49,937 nt of DNA. Origin: JBGQDM01 sp041495845. GTDB taxonomy: Bacteria; Acidobacteriota; Terriglobia; Terriglobales; Acidobacteriaceae. Location of the stretch: the NCBI GenBank assembly GCA_041495845.1, contig JBGQDM010000010.1:1-49937 (forward strand), read 5' to 3'. The stretch's first letter is position 1. Each line of letters begins with the position of its first letter. The translations under genes and the position numbers were made by a program. The notes below the pieces were generated by a model, which saw only the letters and a list, made by a program, of their open reading frames with translations, was not told where the DNA came from and did no database searches. Below, piece after piece: positions 25,027 to 31,589 of the stretch.

Positions 25027-26145
25027 GTGCAGCTCGAAACCATCGCCGTTCATGCCGGTGCAGAACCGGATTCCGCTACCGGCGCCGTTGCGCCGCCCAT
25101 CACTCTCTCCACCACCTACCAGCACGGGCCGGCCTGCGAGCAGACTTTCGGCTACCTGTACATCCGGGAAGCCAACCCCACTCAGGCCCGCCTCGAAACG
25201 GCCCTGGCGCAAATCGAAGGCGGCGAATACGCCCTCGCCTTTTCTTCCGGCATGGGAGCAGGCGCGTCGCTGCTCCAGGCCCTTGACCCGGGCTCGCACG
25301 TCATCTTCCCCGACGATGTCTACGTGGACTTTCGCACCCTGGCCAAGGATTTCTTTCCCCAGTGGCAGCTCGAACACAGCATTGTGGACACGTCACAACC
25401 GGCTCAAGTGCAAGCTGCGTTGCGCCCGAATACACGCCTGGTCTGGCTCGAAAGCCCCTCGAATCCGTTGATGAAGATTACCGACATCGGCGTCGTGGTC
25501 CAGCTGGCGCGGAACGCCGGGGCGCGCTGCCTGGTGGACAACACCTTTGCCACTCCGGTGCTGCAACGGCCGCTTGAATTCGGTGCCGACATTGTGCTCC
25601 ACTCCACCACCAAGTATTTCGGCGGCCACAGCGACGTCCAGGGTGGAGCGCTGATTTTTGCCCACAAGGACCAACTCGCCGAGCGCGTCGAACACACCCG
25701 TAAACTTCTCGGCGCGGTCGGATCACCGTTCAATTCCTGGCTGGTGCTGCGCGGTTTGCGTTCGTTGGCTTGTCGCATGCGCACCCACGCTGCCAACGCG
25801 TTGGCGGTGGCTGCAGCCCTCGAGCATCACCCACAGCTGGCAGCGGTTCACTATCCCGGCCTCGCGTCCCACCCTGGTCATGCGGTCGCGCAGAAGCAGA
25901 TGAGCGCCTTTGGCGGGATGCTTTCCGTCCGCGTCAAAGGCGGCCGTGAGGGTGCGCTCCGAGTCGCCTCCCGCGTCCAACTTTTTCTCAACGCTACCAG
26001 CTTAGGCGGCGTCGAGAGCCTGCTCGAACACCGCGCCTCCAGTGAAGGCCCCAGTTCCACCGCGCCGCAGGACCTCCTGCGTCTGTCGGTCGGCCTGGAA
26101 CACCCCGACGATTTAATTGCGGACCTGCGCCAGGCGCTGGCGTGA
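25027..26145 (+). CDS. Cys/Met metabolism PLP-dependent enzyme (cystathionine gamma-synthase/lyase family)
   Basis: A 372-aa enzyme of the trans-sulfuration family, with a GTG start at 25027 and GAGGAG 5 bases before it. Family blocks: MQLETIAVHAGAEPD, APPITLSTTYQ, FSSGMGAGASLLQAL, WLESPSNPLMKITDI, DNTFATPVLQRPLEFGAD, HSTTKYFGGHSDVQGG with the PLP lysine at K196, and TSLGGVESLLEHRA. The SLGGVESL segment and size suit cystathionine gamma-synthase, gamma-lyase or methionine gamma-lyase, and sequence alone does not separate them. The usual tyrosine-x-R motif reads YLYIREANPT, a slight variant. It stands alone between divergent and convergent neighbours, so context gives no help. TAGACT at 24992-24997 may be its -10 box. 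Confidence 0.88.
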   Translation: MQLETIAVHAGAEPDSATGAVAPPITLSTTYQHGPACEQTFGYLYIREANPTQARLETALAQIEGGEYALAFSSGMGAGASLLQALDPGSHVIFPDDVYVDFRTLAKDFFPQWQLEHSIVDTSQPAQVQAALRPNTRLVWLESPSNPLMKITDIGVVVQLARNAGARCLVDNTFATPVLQRPLEFGADIVLHSTTKYFGGHSDVQGGALIFAHKDQLAERVEHTRKLLGAVGSPFNSWLVLRGLRSLACRMRTHAANALAVAAALEHHPQLAAVHYPGLASHPGHAVAQKQMSAFGGMLSVRVKGGREGALRVASRVQLFLNATSLGGVESLLEHRASSEGPSSTAPQDLLRLSVGLEHPDDLIADLRQALA

Positions 26146-26152
26146 CGGGCTG

Positions 26153-26202
26153 CGTAGGGACGGCCGCCCCCGGCCGTCCAAGCGGAGCGCAGCTCCGCAA
26201 TG
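26153..26202 (+). repeat. Double-hairpin intergenic repeat, family A, copy 2
   Basis: Two tandem hairpins: GGACGGCC/GGCCGTCC around 6 bases (26158-26179) and GCGGAGC/GCTCCGC around 3 bases (26182-26198). It lies 7 bases after the PLP-enzyme stop and before the end of a convergent gene. A related copy in opposite orientation is at 20486-20536. Confidence 0.85.
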
Positions 26203-26267
26203 TTCGACGTTCGAATCGCGGACGGGAATCGCAGACTACCGCTGGCCCTACCGCTGAATCGCAGCCG

Positions 26268-27023
26268 TCACACCGGTTGGAAGTCCAGGGCGGCGGCGCC
26301 AGTGACTTCGCCGCTGGCCACGTCTTGAGCAAAAACAACGACGCGAAGCTGCTCCAGTTTCCAATCCGTTTGCGGTTTCACCGTGACAGCCGTCGAGAAT
26401 TGGCCGTGGTTCAACGAACCGATCCGGCGCAATTCCCGTACCACTCCACTATGCCGCAGAGTGCGCCCGCCGTTCTCTCCGTGTGCCACCGCACTCGACA
26501 GGCCGTTTTCGGTGACGGCCAGCAAGACCTCCGCCGCCCGGCTCCCGGAACCGTGGGCTTCCACCGTCAGCTTGTCCCCATGCCAGGAAAGAACGATCGA
26601 CGTCTCCTTGGACTTTAGCGCCGCCGCCGCGATCTTCTGCCGCACTGCGCTTTCATCGTTGCCCACCAACTCGTAGCGGCCGTCAATCACCATTTGCGGC
26701 GTATACACGGAATCCAGCCGGAACCGCTGGGCGTATTGGCTCTGCCGCCGGCTCAATTCGGCCGATGAAAAACGGTCCTTCCAGCCCAGGTGATTCCAGT
26801 AGTCCACATGCTCGCCAAGAATCAGGATTGCAGGCCCTTGGCCATTTCGCGACGCGTCCAGCTTCGCCAGCAGCGCATCCGCCGGCGGACAACTCGAACA
26901 CCCTTCCGAGGTAAATAACTCAACCACGACAGGACTGGCACTCGGATTCGCTGCCGGAGAGACAGGAACCACCGCCGCCCACAGCACCAGCGCCGCCAAC
27001 GCACTTAGAGAAGGAGAGCTCAT
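26268..27023 (-). CDS. Secreted DUF1223 thioredoxin-like protein
   Basis: A 251-aa exported protein. ATG 27023 starts a signal peptide (MSSPSLSALAALVLWAAVVPVSPAA). The mature part opens with VVVELFTSEGCSSCPPAD, a thioredoxin-like CxxC motif, followed by GEHVDYWNHLGWKDRFSS and VYTPQMVIDGRYELVGND. All of these are hallmarks of DUF1223. The fold and the CSSC pair suggest a redox role outside the cytoplasm; no substrate is known. The C-terminal half (HGDKLTVEAHGSG... to the end) is a beta-rich domain also found in the family. It is convergent with the PLP-enzyme gene. Confidence 0.92.
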   Translation of the reverse strand: MSSPSLSALAALVLWAAVVPVSPAANPSASPVVVELFTSEGCSSCPPADALLAKLDASRNGQGPAILILGEHVDYWNHLGWKDRFSSAELSRRQSQYAQRFRLDSVYTPQMVIDGRYELVGNDESAVRQKIAAAALKSKETSIVLSWHGDKLTVEAHGSGSRAAEVLLAVTENGLSSAVAHGENGGRTLRHSGVVRELRRIGSLNHGQFSTAVTVKPQTDWKLEQLRVVVFAQDVASGEVTGAAALDFQPV

Positions 27024-27155
27024 ACCCAATAGATGCGCCGGAACCGGGAACGTGGCGCGTACGGGAACAAGAGAATGTCACCCTGAGCGAAGCGAAGAGC
27101 CTCTGTACTCTGCTGGGGACGGACAGGAAACCGGGCCCGCCCACCCAACGGTTTT
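27024..27155. other. Upstream region of the DUF1223 gene
   Basis: Holds family-B repeat copy 2 (27076-27109) and ends with the GTTTT target duplication (27151-27155) at the left edge of the mobile element. No clear promoter for the DUF1223 gene was found. Confidence 0.5.
27076..27109. repeat. Dispersed intergenic repeat, family B, copy 2
   Basis: Contains TCACCCTGAGCGAAGCGAAG and matches 16407-16440 at 29 of 34 positions in the same orientation. It lies upstream of the DUF1223 gene, 47 bases before the mobile element. Confidence 0.8.
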
Positions 27156-27177
27156 TGGTAGTGGGTCAGTTTGAAAT
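27156..27177 (+). repeat. Left terminal inverted repeat of the mobile element
   Basis: Starts TGGT, followed by AGTGGGTCAGTTTGAAAT. It pairs with 28379-28400, with one mismatch (T against G at the fourth position). The GTTTT duplication lies just before it. Confidence 0.8.
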
Positions 27178-27263
27178 GTCGCGTATTTCCATAATCGTAA
27201 GATTGTTCCCGTTTGGCATCTCTGATCCTTAGGCCCCGATCCGACTTCTAGTCCAGATGGGAC

Positions 27264-27280
27264 CCTCGCATTATGCGAAG
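27264..27280. promoter_or_regulatory. HigA operator-like site A (imperfect)
   Basis: CCTCGC-ATTAT-GCGAAG. It has the same architecture and 17-bp length as sites B and C, with one mismatch in the left arm. It lies 98 bp upstream of site B. Confidence 0.5.
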
Positions 27281-27355
27281 CATCGTTAAGCCCATTTCCG
27301 TCTATCGGATAAGTGCGTCGGCGACGAATCTAGAGGGGAAGAGTCTAAAGTTACA

Positions 27356-27384
27356 TTGACTCTTCGCGTATTGCGAAGTAAAGT
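27356..27384 (+). promoter_or_regulatory. higBA promoter with operator site B as its spacer
   Basis: TTGACT (27356-27361), a 17-bp spacer, and TAAAGT (27379-27384). The spacer is exactly the palindrome CTTCGC-GTATT-GCGAAG (27362-27378). A repressor bound here would block RNA polymerase, which fits autoregulation by the HigA antitoxin. Confidence 0.75.
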
Positions 27385-27391
27385 TGAGGCA

Positions 27392-27408
27392 CTTCGCAGA
27401 TTGCGAAG
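27392..27408. promoter_or_regulatory. HigA operator-like site C
   Basis: CTTCGC-AGATT-GCGAAG, a perfect-armed copy of site B, 30 bp downstream of it (about three helix turns), just after the likely transcription start and 12 bases before the higB start codon. The spacing suggests cooperative binding. Confidence 0.75.
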
Positions 27409-27419
27409 AATCTAATTGA

Positions 27420-27707
27420 GTGCATGTCATTAGCAAGAGCGCTTGGCGGGTGGCGGTGGCTGCTGATCATTCCTTGGAGGGGCCGATCAGCGAGTGGTAC
27501 AAAGTTGCGAGTACGAGTACCTGGAATAGTTTGGTTGAAGTCCGAAAAACATATCCCCACGCCGATTTCGTTAAGCCCTATACGGTTTTCAACATGAAGG
27601 GCGATACATATCGCCTCATCGTAAAGATTGAATATCGGTGGCAAATGATTTTCATCAAGCATTTGCTGACCCACGCTGAATACGACAAAGGGGGGTGGAA
27701 ACAATGA
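27420..27707 (+). CDS. higB: HigB-type toxin (mRNA interferase) of a type II toxin-antitoxin pair
   Basis: A 95-aa protein with a GTG start at 27420, giving MHVISKSAW, the common HigB beginning. The remainder follows the HigB/PF09907 pattern: SEWYKVASTSTWNSLVEVRKTYPHADFV, then YTVFNMKGDTYRLIVKIEYRWQMIFIKHLLTHAEYDKGGW. The family cuts mRNA on the ribosome and stops growth when the antitoxin is lost. The toxin gene comes first, as usual for higBA. Its TGA overlaps the antitoxin ATG (ATGA). GC content is lower than in neighbouring genes, in line with acquisition by transfer. It lies inside the mobile element. Confidence 0.93.
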   Translation: MHVISKSAWRVAVAADHSLEGPISEWYKVASTSTWNSLVEVRKTYPHADFVKPYTVFNMKGDTYRLIVKIEYRWQMIFIKHLLTHAEYDKGGWKQ

Positions 27708-28099
27708 ACGCCGCACTAGCCGTCGAATACGGGAATCTTCTCGCCGAGAACCAGCCGGAGGTAATTCAAGGGGAGCAGGAAAATCAAAAGTGCATTGAAA
27801 AGCTTGAGCTTCTGACCGGGAAGGAGCATGTATCCGTTGCTGAGGAGAAGCTGATCGCGCTTCTCACGGTACTTGTGGAGCAGTTTGAAAACAAGCAATA
27901 TGGAGTTCCCAATGCAGGCCCGTTGGATATAATCCGACACCTGATGGACGTACATGGGCTTCGGCAGAAGGACTTGGTTGATGTTTTCGGAACCGAAAGC
28001 ATCGTCTCCGACGTGCTAAATGGCAAGCGAGACCTCACGAAAGAACACATTCGCCGCTTGAGCACAAGGTTTAATGTGTCCCCTGCTGTTTTCTTCTAG
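27704..28099 (+). CDS. higA: HigA-type antitoxin with C-terminal HTH domain
   Basis: A 131-aa protein that overlaps higB by 4 bases; GGGGGTGG lies just upstream of ATG 27704. The N-terminal ~70 residues are helical and probably bind the toxin (KCIEKLELLTGKEHVSVAEEKLIALLTVLVEQFE). The C-terminal ~60 are an XRE-type helix-turn-helix: LRQKDLVDVFGTESIVSDVLNGKRDLTKEHIRRLSTRFNVSPAVFF. The protein should neutralise HigB and repress its own operon through sites A-C. It is a cytoplasmic DNA-binding protein. Its 3' end overlaps the broken minus-strand gene by 29 bases. Confidence 0.92.
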   Translation: MNAALAVEYGNLLAENQPEVIQGEQENQKCIEKLELLTGKEHVSVAEEKLIALLTVLVEQFENKQYGVPNAGPLDIIRHLMDVHGLRQKDLVDVFGTESIVSDVLNGKRDLTKEHIRRLSTRFNVSPAVFF

Positions 28100-28334
28100 C
28101 CAAGCGCGCCCTTGCGGCCTTCTGGGCTATTTCTTTGCGTCGAGCAGCCGATAGTTCTTCCGCTCGTGCGCTACCCCCAATTTTGCCGCCCGTGTGGCCA
28201 CGCTCCGCCATCCGCAAATTCCTGGTGGTCATCCCCTAGGAGCGGTGAGCCACCCCCTGCTCACCGATGGCCTTCTCAACGATCTCGCGGGCGACCTGCA
28301 TGAAGTCCTGCTTCTCACCGGAGCGTTTCGGCAT
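28071..28334 (-). pseudogene. Small KGG/RAEELS-type protein gene interrupted by an in-frame TAG
   Basis: One frame runs from ATG 28334 to TAA 28071, broken once by TAG at 28238-28236. Before it: MPKRSGEKQDFMQVAREIVE and KAIGEQGVAHRS (32 codons). After it: MAERGHTGGKIGGSARAEEL then SAARRKEIAQKAARARLA. This is the outline of a known type of small bacterial protein that starts MPKR... and ends in a GG-K/R-GG..ARA..LS..RR.EIA.KAA.AR motif. The two parts keep the same frame, so one point mutation explains the break. Alternatives are two short genes (a second ATG lies at 28232, just after the TAG) or readthrough. The function of the family is unknown. It lies inside the mobile element, on the opposite strand to higBA. 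Confidence 0.65.
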
Positions 28335-28378
28335 GGCTCCGTGATGGCACGGATTCGGGGCGGATGCGAGGGCGGCCA

Positions 28379-28400
28379 ATTTCAAACTGACCCACTCCCA
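28379..28400 (-). repeat. Right terminal inverted repeat of the mobile element
   Basis: Read on the minus strand: TGGG followed by AGTGGGTCAGTTTGAAAT. It pairs with 27156-27177. The GTTTT duplication (28401-28405) follows directly. Confidence 0.8.
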
Positions 28401-28411
28401 GTTTTCCCAAA

Positions 28412-28440
28412 TTGCGCCCCCGTTTCCGCTCTGCTACCCT
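28412..28440 (+). promoter_or_regulatory. Possible lemA promoter
   Basis: TTGCGC (28412-28417), an exact 17-bp spacer, and TACCCT (28435-28440), 37 bases before ATG 28478. Both boxes are only partial matches. It lies just outside the mobile element, so the insertion left it intact. Confidence 0.35.
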
Positions 28441-28477
28441 CCTCTTGATCCCCAAAGCTCCGTTCTGGGAGGGACCC

Positions 28478-29029
28478 ATGTTGGCCGGAATCGTTTTCCT
28501 TGCCATTGTCGTTCTCATCGGCTTCGTCGTCATTGCCATGTACAACAGCTTGGTGCAATTGCGCGTCCGTGGCGACAACGCCTGGAGCGACATTGATGTG
28601 CAGCTTAAGCGGCGTCACGACCTCATCCCCAACCTGGTCGAGACGGTAAAAGGTTACGCTTCCCACGAGAAGGGCACGTTCGAAAACATTGCCAAGTTTC
28701 GTTCGATGGCCATGCAGGCCACCGGACCCGCCGATCGCATGGCAGCCGAGAACCAGCTCTCGGGTGCGTTGAAGAGTTTGTTTGCGGTGGCGGAAAACTA
28801 TCCGCAATTGCGCGCCTCGGACAACTTCCAGCAGTTGCAAGGCCAGCTCGGCGAGACCGAAGAAACCATCCAAAATTCGCGCCGCTACTACAATGCCGTG
28901 GTCCGCGACCTGAATACAAAAATTCAGTCGTTCCCCACCAACCTCATCGCCGGCATGTTCGGCTTCGTTCAGCGCCAGTTCTTTGAGACCGCTGCCGCCG
29001 ACCGTGAAGCGGTTGCGGTGAAGTTCTAG
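28478..29029 (+). CDS. lemA: LemA family membrane protein
   Basis: A 183-aa protein with one N-terminal membrane helix (AGIVFLAIVVLIGFVVIAMYN) and a helical cytoplasmic or periplasmic part. ATG 28478 has GGAGG 5 bases upstream. LemA signatures: YNSLVQLRVRGDNAWSDIDVQLKRRHDLIPNLVETVKGYA, FENIAKFRS, SLFAVAENYPQLRASDNFQQLQGQLGETEETIQNSRRYYNAVV, and FPTNLIAGMFGF. The family is widespread and its role is unclear; it is often found with DUF2207 or TPM-domain proteins, as here. Five bases separate it from the DUF2207 gene. The mobile element ends 78 bases upstream. Confidence 0.95.
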   Translation: MLAGIVFLAIVVLIGFVVIAMYNSLVQLRVRGDNAWSDIDVQLKRRHDLIPNLVETVKGYASHEKGTFENIAKFRSMAMQATGPADRMAAENQLSGALKSLFAVAENYPQLRASDNFQQLQGQLGETEETIQNSRRYYNAVVRDLNTKIQSFPTNLIAGMFGFVQRQFFETAAADREAVAVKF

Positions 29030-29034
29030 CCAGG

Positions 29035-30759
29035 ATGAAACGCACGCGCCTTCTGTGCCTGCTGCTGGCGTTCGCTTCTTCGGCATTCGCTCCTGCCGCG
29101 TGGGCGCGTAACTGGCGCATTGCCGACTACCGCGACACCATTGGCATTGCCACCGACGGAAGCGCCGTCATCAGCGAACGCCTCGAGCTTGTCTTCGCCG
29201 GCGAGTATCACGGCATTCATCGCATCATTCCCGTGGAATATCCCGGCCCGCGCGGTTCCAACTACACCCTGTTCCTCTCCGTCACCGGTGTGACGGACGG
29301 CAGCGGACGCGCCCTCAAGTACGAGAACTCCTACAAAGACGGTTTTCGCGATCTGAAGATTTACATCCCCGACGCGGTAGACGCGGACCGCACCGTCCTC
29401 ATCAGTTACGTTGTTAAGAATCCGGTCCGCTTTTTCGAAGACCACGACGAGTTTTACTGGAACGTGACCGGCAACGATTGGCCGGTGCCGATTGATCACG
29501 CTTCCGCGTTCGTCAATTTCCCCCCGCCGGCTTCGGGTTCGCTGCGCGCGCAAGCCTTCACCGGCGTTTACGGTTCCAGCAAAGCCGACGCCACTGCTAA
29601 CATCAACGGATCCTCCGTCGAGTTCGAAACCTCGAACCCGCTCTCCATGCGCGGTGGGATGACCATTGACGTCTATCTGCCGAAAGGCATTCTGCACGAG
29701 CCGAACTCACTGACCCGCCTGTTCTGGTTTTTGGAGAGCAACGTAATTGTGCTTCTGCCTTTCTGGGCTTTCGGCGTGATGGGAACGTTGTGGTTTTATC
29801 GCGGACGCGATCCCGACCCCGGTATTTCGGTTGCGCCCGTGTACGAACCGCCGAAAGGCATGACCCCCGCCGAAGCGGGAACGCTGGTGGATGATTCACT
29901 TGACCCGCGTGACATTACCTGCACGCTGATTGATCTCGCCGTGCGCGGCTACGTGAAGATTGAAGAGACACAGGAGAAAGTTTTCCTGTTTACACACAAG
30001 GATTACCTGTTTCATCTGGTGAAGCCGCGTTCGGAATGGAAAGGTCTGGCGCCGCATGAGAGCGTCCTGCTGGACAACATGTTTTCCAGCGGCGAACTGA
30101 CCACGCTCTCGAGTCTGAAGAACCGCTTCTACACTGCGATCCCTACGATCAAGCAGGACGTGTTTAGCGCGCTGCGCGGCAAAGGCCTGTATGCGGTGGA
30201 TCCGGAGTCGGCGGGACTGTACACGCTGGGCGGAATTGCCCTCACCGTCGCGCCCTTTGCCCTGGCACATTTTCTCGGCGGCGTCGCGGTGTTCAACTCG
30301 CCCGTGCTGGTGCTGATTTGCGGCGTGCTGGCCGCGTTGCCGGTCTTTCTTTTTGGCCGCAAGATGACCTGTCAGACCAGGGAAGGCGCACGCACCCGCG
30401 TCGCCATTCTCGGCTTCCAGGAATTCATGAATCGCGTGGACGCTGACCGTTTGCAGCGCATGCCACCCGACACCTTTGAAAAATACCTGCCCTTCGCCAT
30501 GGCGCTGGGCGTTGAACATCACTGGGCCCAGGCGTTTCAGGGTCTCATCAAGAACCCGCCCACCTGGTATGTCTCCCCCAATCCGATGTCCAGCTTCAAT
30601 CCTGTTTACTTCTCCAACAGCATGAGCAGCATGGCCAGCGATGTGCACGAAGTGTTCGTCTCCGCTCCCCGCGCCAGTTCCAGCGGCTCGGGATTCAGCG
30701 GCGGTGGCGGCGGATTCAGTGGTGGCGGCTTCGGCGGCGGTGGCGGGAGTGCGTTCTAG
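29035..30759 (+). CDS. DUF2207 membrane protein with Gly-rich C-terminus
   Basis: A 574-aa protein. A signal peptide (MKRTRLLCLLLAFASSAFAPAAWA) is followed by an exported DUF2207 domain (~25-230: WRIADYRDTIGIATDGSAVISERLELVFAGEYHGIHRIIPVEY, LISYVVKNPVRFFEDHDEFYWNVTGNDWPVPI). A membrane helix (~244-262) leads to a cytoplasmic region (~270-390: GMTPAEAGTLVDDSLDPRDITCTLIDLAVRGYVKIEE, a winged-helix-like segment). Another pair of helices lies at ~395-440. The tail is glycine-rich (SGGGGGFSGGGFGGGGGSAF). This architecture is standard for partners of LemA. The pair is probably one transcript; function unknown. Confidence 0.93.
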   Translation: MKRTRLLCLLLAFASSAFAPAAWARNWRIADYRDTIGIATDGSAVISERLELVFAGEYHGIHRIIPVEYPGPRGSNYTLFLSVTGVTDGSGRALKYENSYKDGFRDLKIYIPDAVDADRTVLISYVVKNPVRFFEDHDEFYWNVTGNDWPVPIDHASAFVNFPPPASGSLRAQAFTGVYGSSKADATANINGSSVEFETSNPLSMRGGMTIDVYLPKGILHEPNSLTRLFWFLESNVIVLLPFWAFGVMGTLWFYRGRDPDPGISVAPVYEPPKGMTPAEAGTLVDDSLDPRDITCTLIDLAVRGYVKIEETQEKVFLFTHKDYLFHLVKPRSEWKGLAPHESVLLDNMFSSGELTTLSSLKNRFYTAIPTIKQDVFSALRGKGLYAVDPESAGLYTLGGIALTVAPFALAHFLGGVAVFNSPVLVLICGVLAALPVFLFGRKMTCQTREGARTRVAILGFQEFMNRVDADRLQRMPPDTFEKYLPFAMALGVEHHWAQAFQGLIKNPPTWYVSPNPMSSFNPVYFSNSMSSMASDVHEVFVSAPRASSSGSGFSGGGGGFSGGGFGGGGGSAF

Positions 30760-30782
30760 GGCCGCCATGAGGAATGTGACTT

Positions 30783-31523
30783 CTAGCCCCGGCTGGGAAC
30801 CGAGCTGGCCAGCCTGACAACCTTATCCTTCGACTGGGTGATGTGCTCGTACATGCGCCGGCGGGCCAGTTCCGGATTGCGCTCCTGAATTGCCTTCATG
30901 ATCTCCTGATGCTCGAGTGAAGGCACCTCGCCGTAGTAATGGATGTCAATGGCGGCGTACATGATCCGTTCCATCTGGGAGCGTGCTTCGCTGACCGCAC
31001 GAACCAGCATCTGGTTACGGGAAAGCCGTGCGATTCCCAGGTGGAGGGAAGTGTCGGCTTCAACGAACCGCATGTAGCTCTCGCGGGAGTCGGTCCGGTA
31101 CGAGGTCTGGGCCAGTTCGATCAGGCGCGCCAACAATTCCGGCTCCCCGCCCTTGGTAGCAGCCAACTCCGCTGCCGTACACTCGACGGCGGTGCGGAAT
31201 TCGTAAATCTCGTTGAGTTCCTGCAAGGTGATGTGACTGACAAAGTAGCCACGGTTGGGCACGATGCGCAAAAGCCGTTCCTGTTGCAGGCGCAACGCCG
31301 ACTCCCGCACCGGAGTCCGACTGGCCTTGTAGCGCTTCGCTAGGACCTTTTCCGTCAGCGGCTCGCCCGGCTGATAGACCCCGCGGATGATGTCCCGCTT
31401 GAAGGCCTTATAAACCTTTTCGCTCAGAGAATCGCGAACCGTAACAAAATATCGGGATGGGGGCAGATGAGCAGAACCTGAAGCGGGTCTCTTGCGCTCG
31501 GTCTTGCTGATCGACTTAGCCAC
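30783..31523 (-). CDS. GntR family transcriptional regulator, FadR/FCD subfamily
   Basis: A 246-aa DNA-binding protein with a GTG start at 31523 and GGAGG 4 bases upstream. Residues ~35-100 are the GntR winged helix (SEKVYKAFKRDIIRGVYQPGEPLTEKVLAKRYKASRTPVRESALRLQQERLL). Residues ~110-235 are the ligand-binding FCD domain, with the metal-site pattern: EADTSLHLGIARLS (Asp, His), LEHQEIMKAI (His) and RRRMYEHI (His). Such regulators sense small organic acids or similar. It follows the TonB receptor and M61 peptidase on the same strand (66-bp gap), so it probably ends that operon and controls the divergent cluster, possibly through the paired boxes at 36875-36906. Confidence 0.93.
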   Translation of the reverse strand: MAKSISKTERKRPASGSAHLPPSRYFVTVRDSLSEKVYKAFKRDIIRGVYQPGEPLTEKVLAKRYKASRTPVRESALRLQQERLLRIVPNRGYFVSHITLQELNEIYEFRTAVECTAAELAATKGGEPELLARLIELAQTSYRTDSRESYMRFVEADTSLHLGIARLSRNQMLVRAVSEARSQMERIMYAAIDIHYYGEVPSLEHQEIMKAIQERNPELARRRMYEHITQSKDKVVRLASSVPSRG

Positions 31524-31589
31524 TGAACCTCCGGGGGTCGTGCGAACGAACTATCTGCTCTGCTCCGCAACCCAACCATTATGCCTTAC

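Larger units (their letters stand above)
27156..28400. mobile_element. Non-autonomous IS21-like element carrying higBA
   Basis: A 1,245-bp segment bounded by 22-bp inverted repeats (27156-27177 and 28379-28400, one mismatch). They begin 5'-TG and end CA-3', with the common core AGTGGGTCAGTTTGAAAT. A 5-bp direct repeat GTTTT lies directly outside both ends (27151-27155 and 28401-28405), as expected for a target duplication. No istA/istB or other transposase is encoded. The cargo is higB-higA, their operator region, and a small broken gene on the minus strand. GC is clearly lower than around it from 27160 to 28100, then rises again. It would need a transposase from elsewhere. The IS21 assignment rests on TG/CA ends and duplication size. 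Confidence 0.75.
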
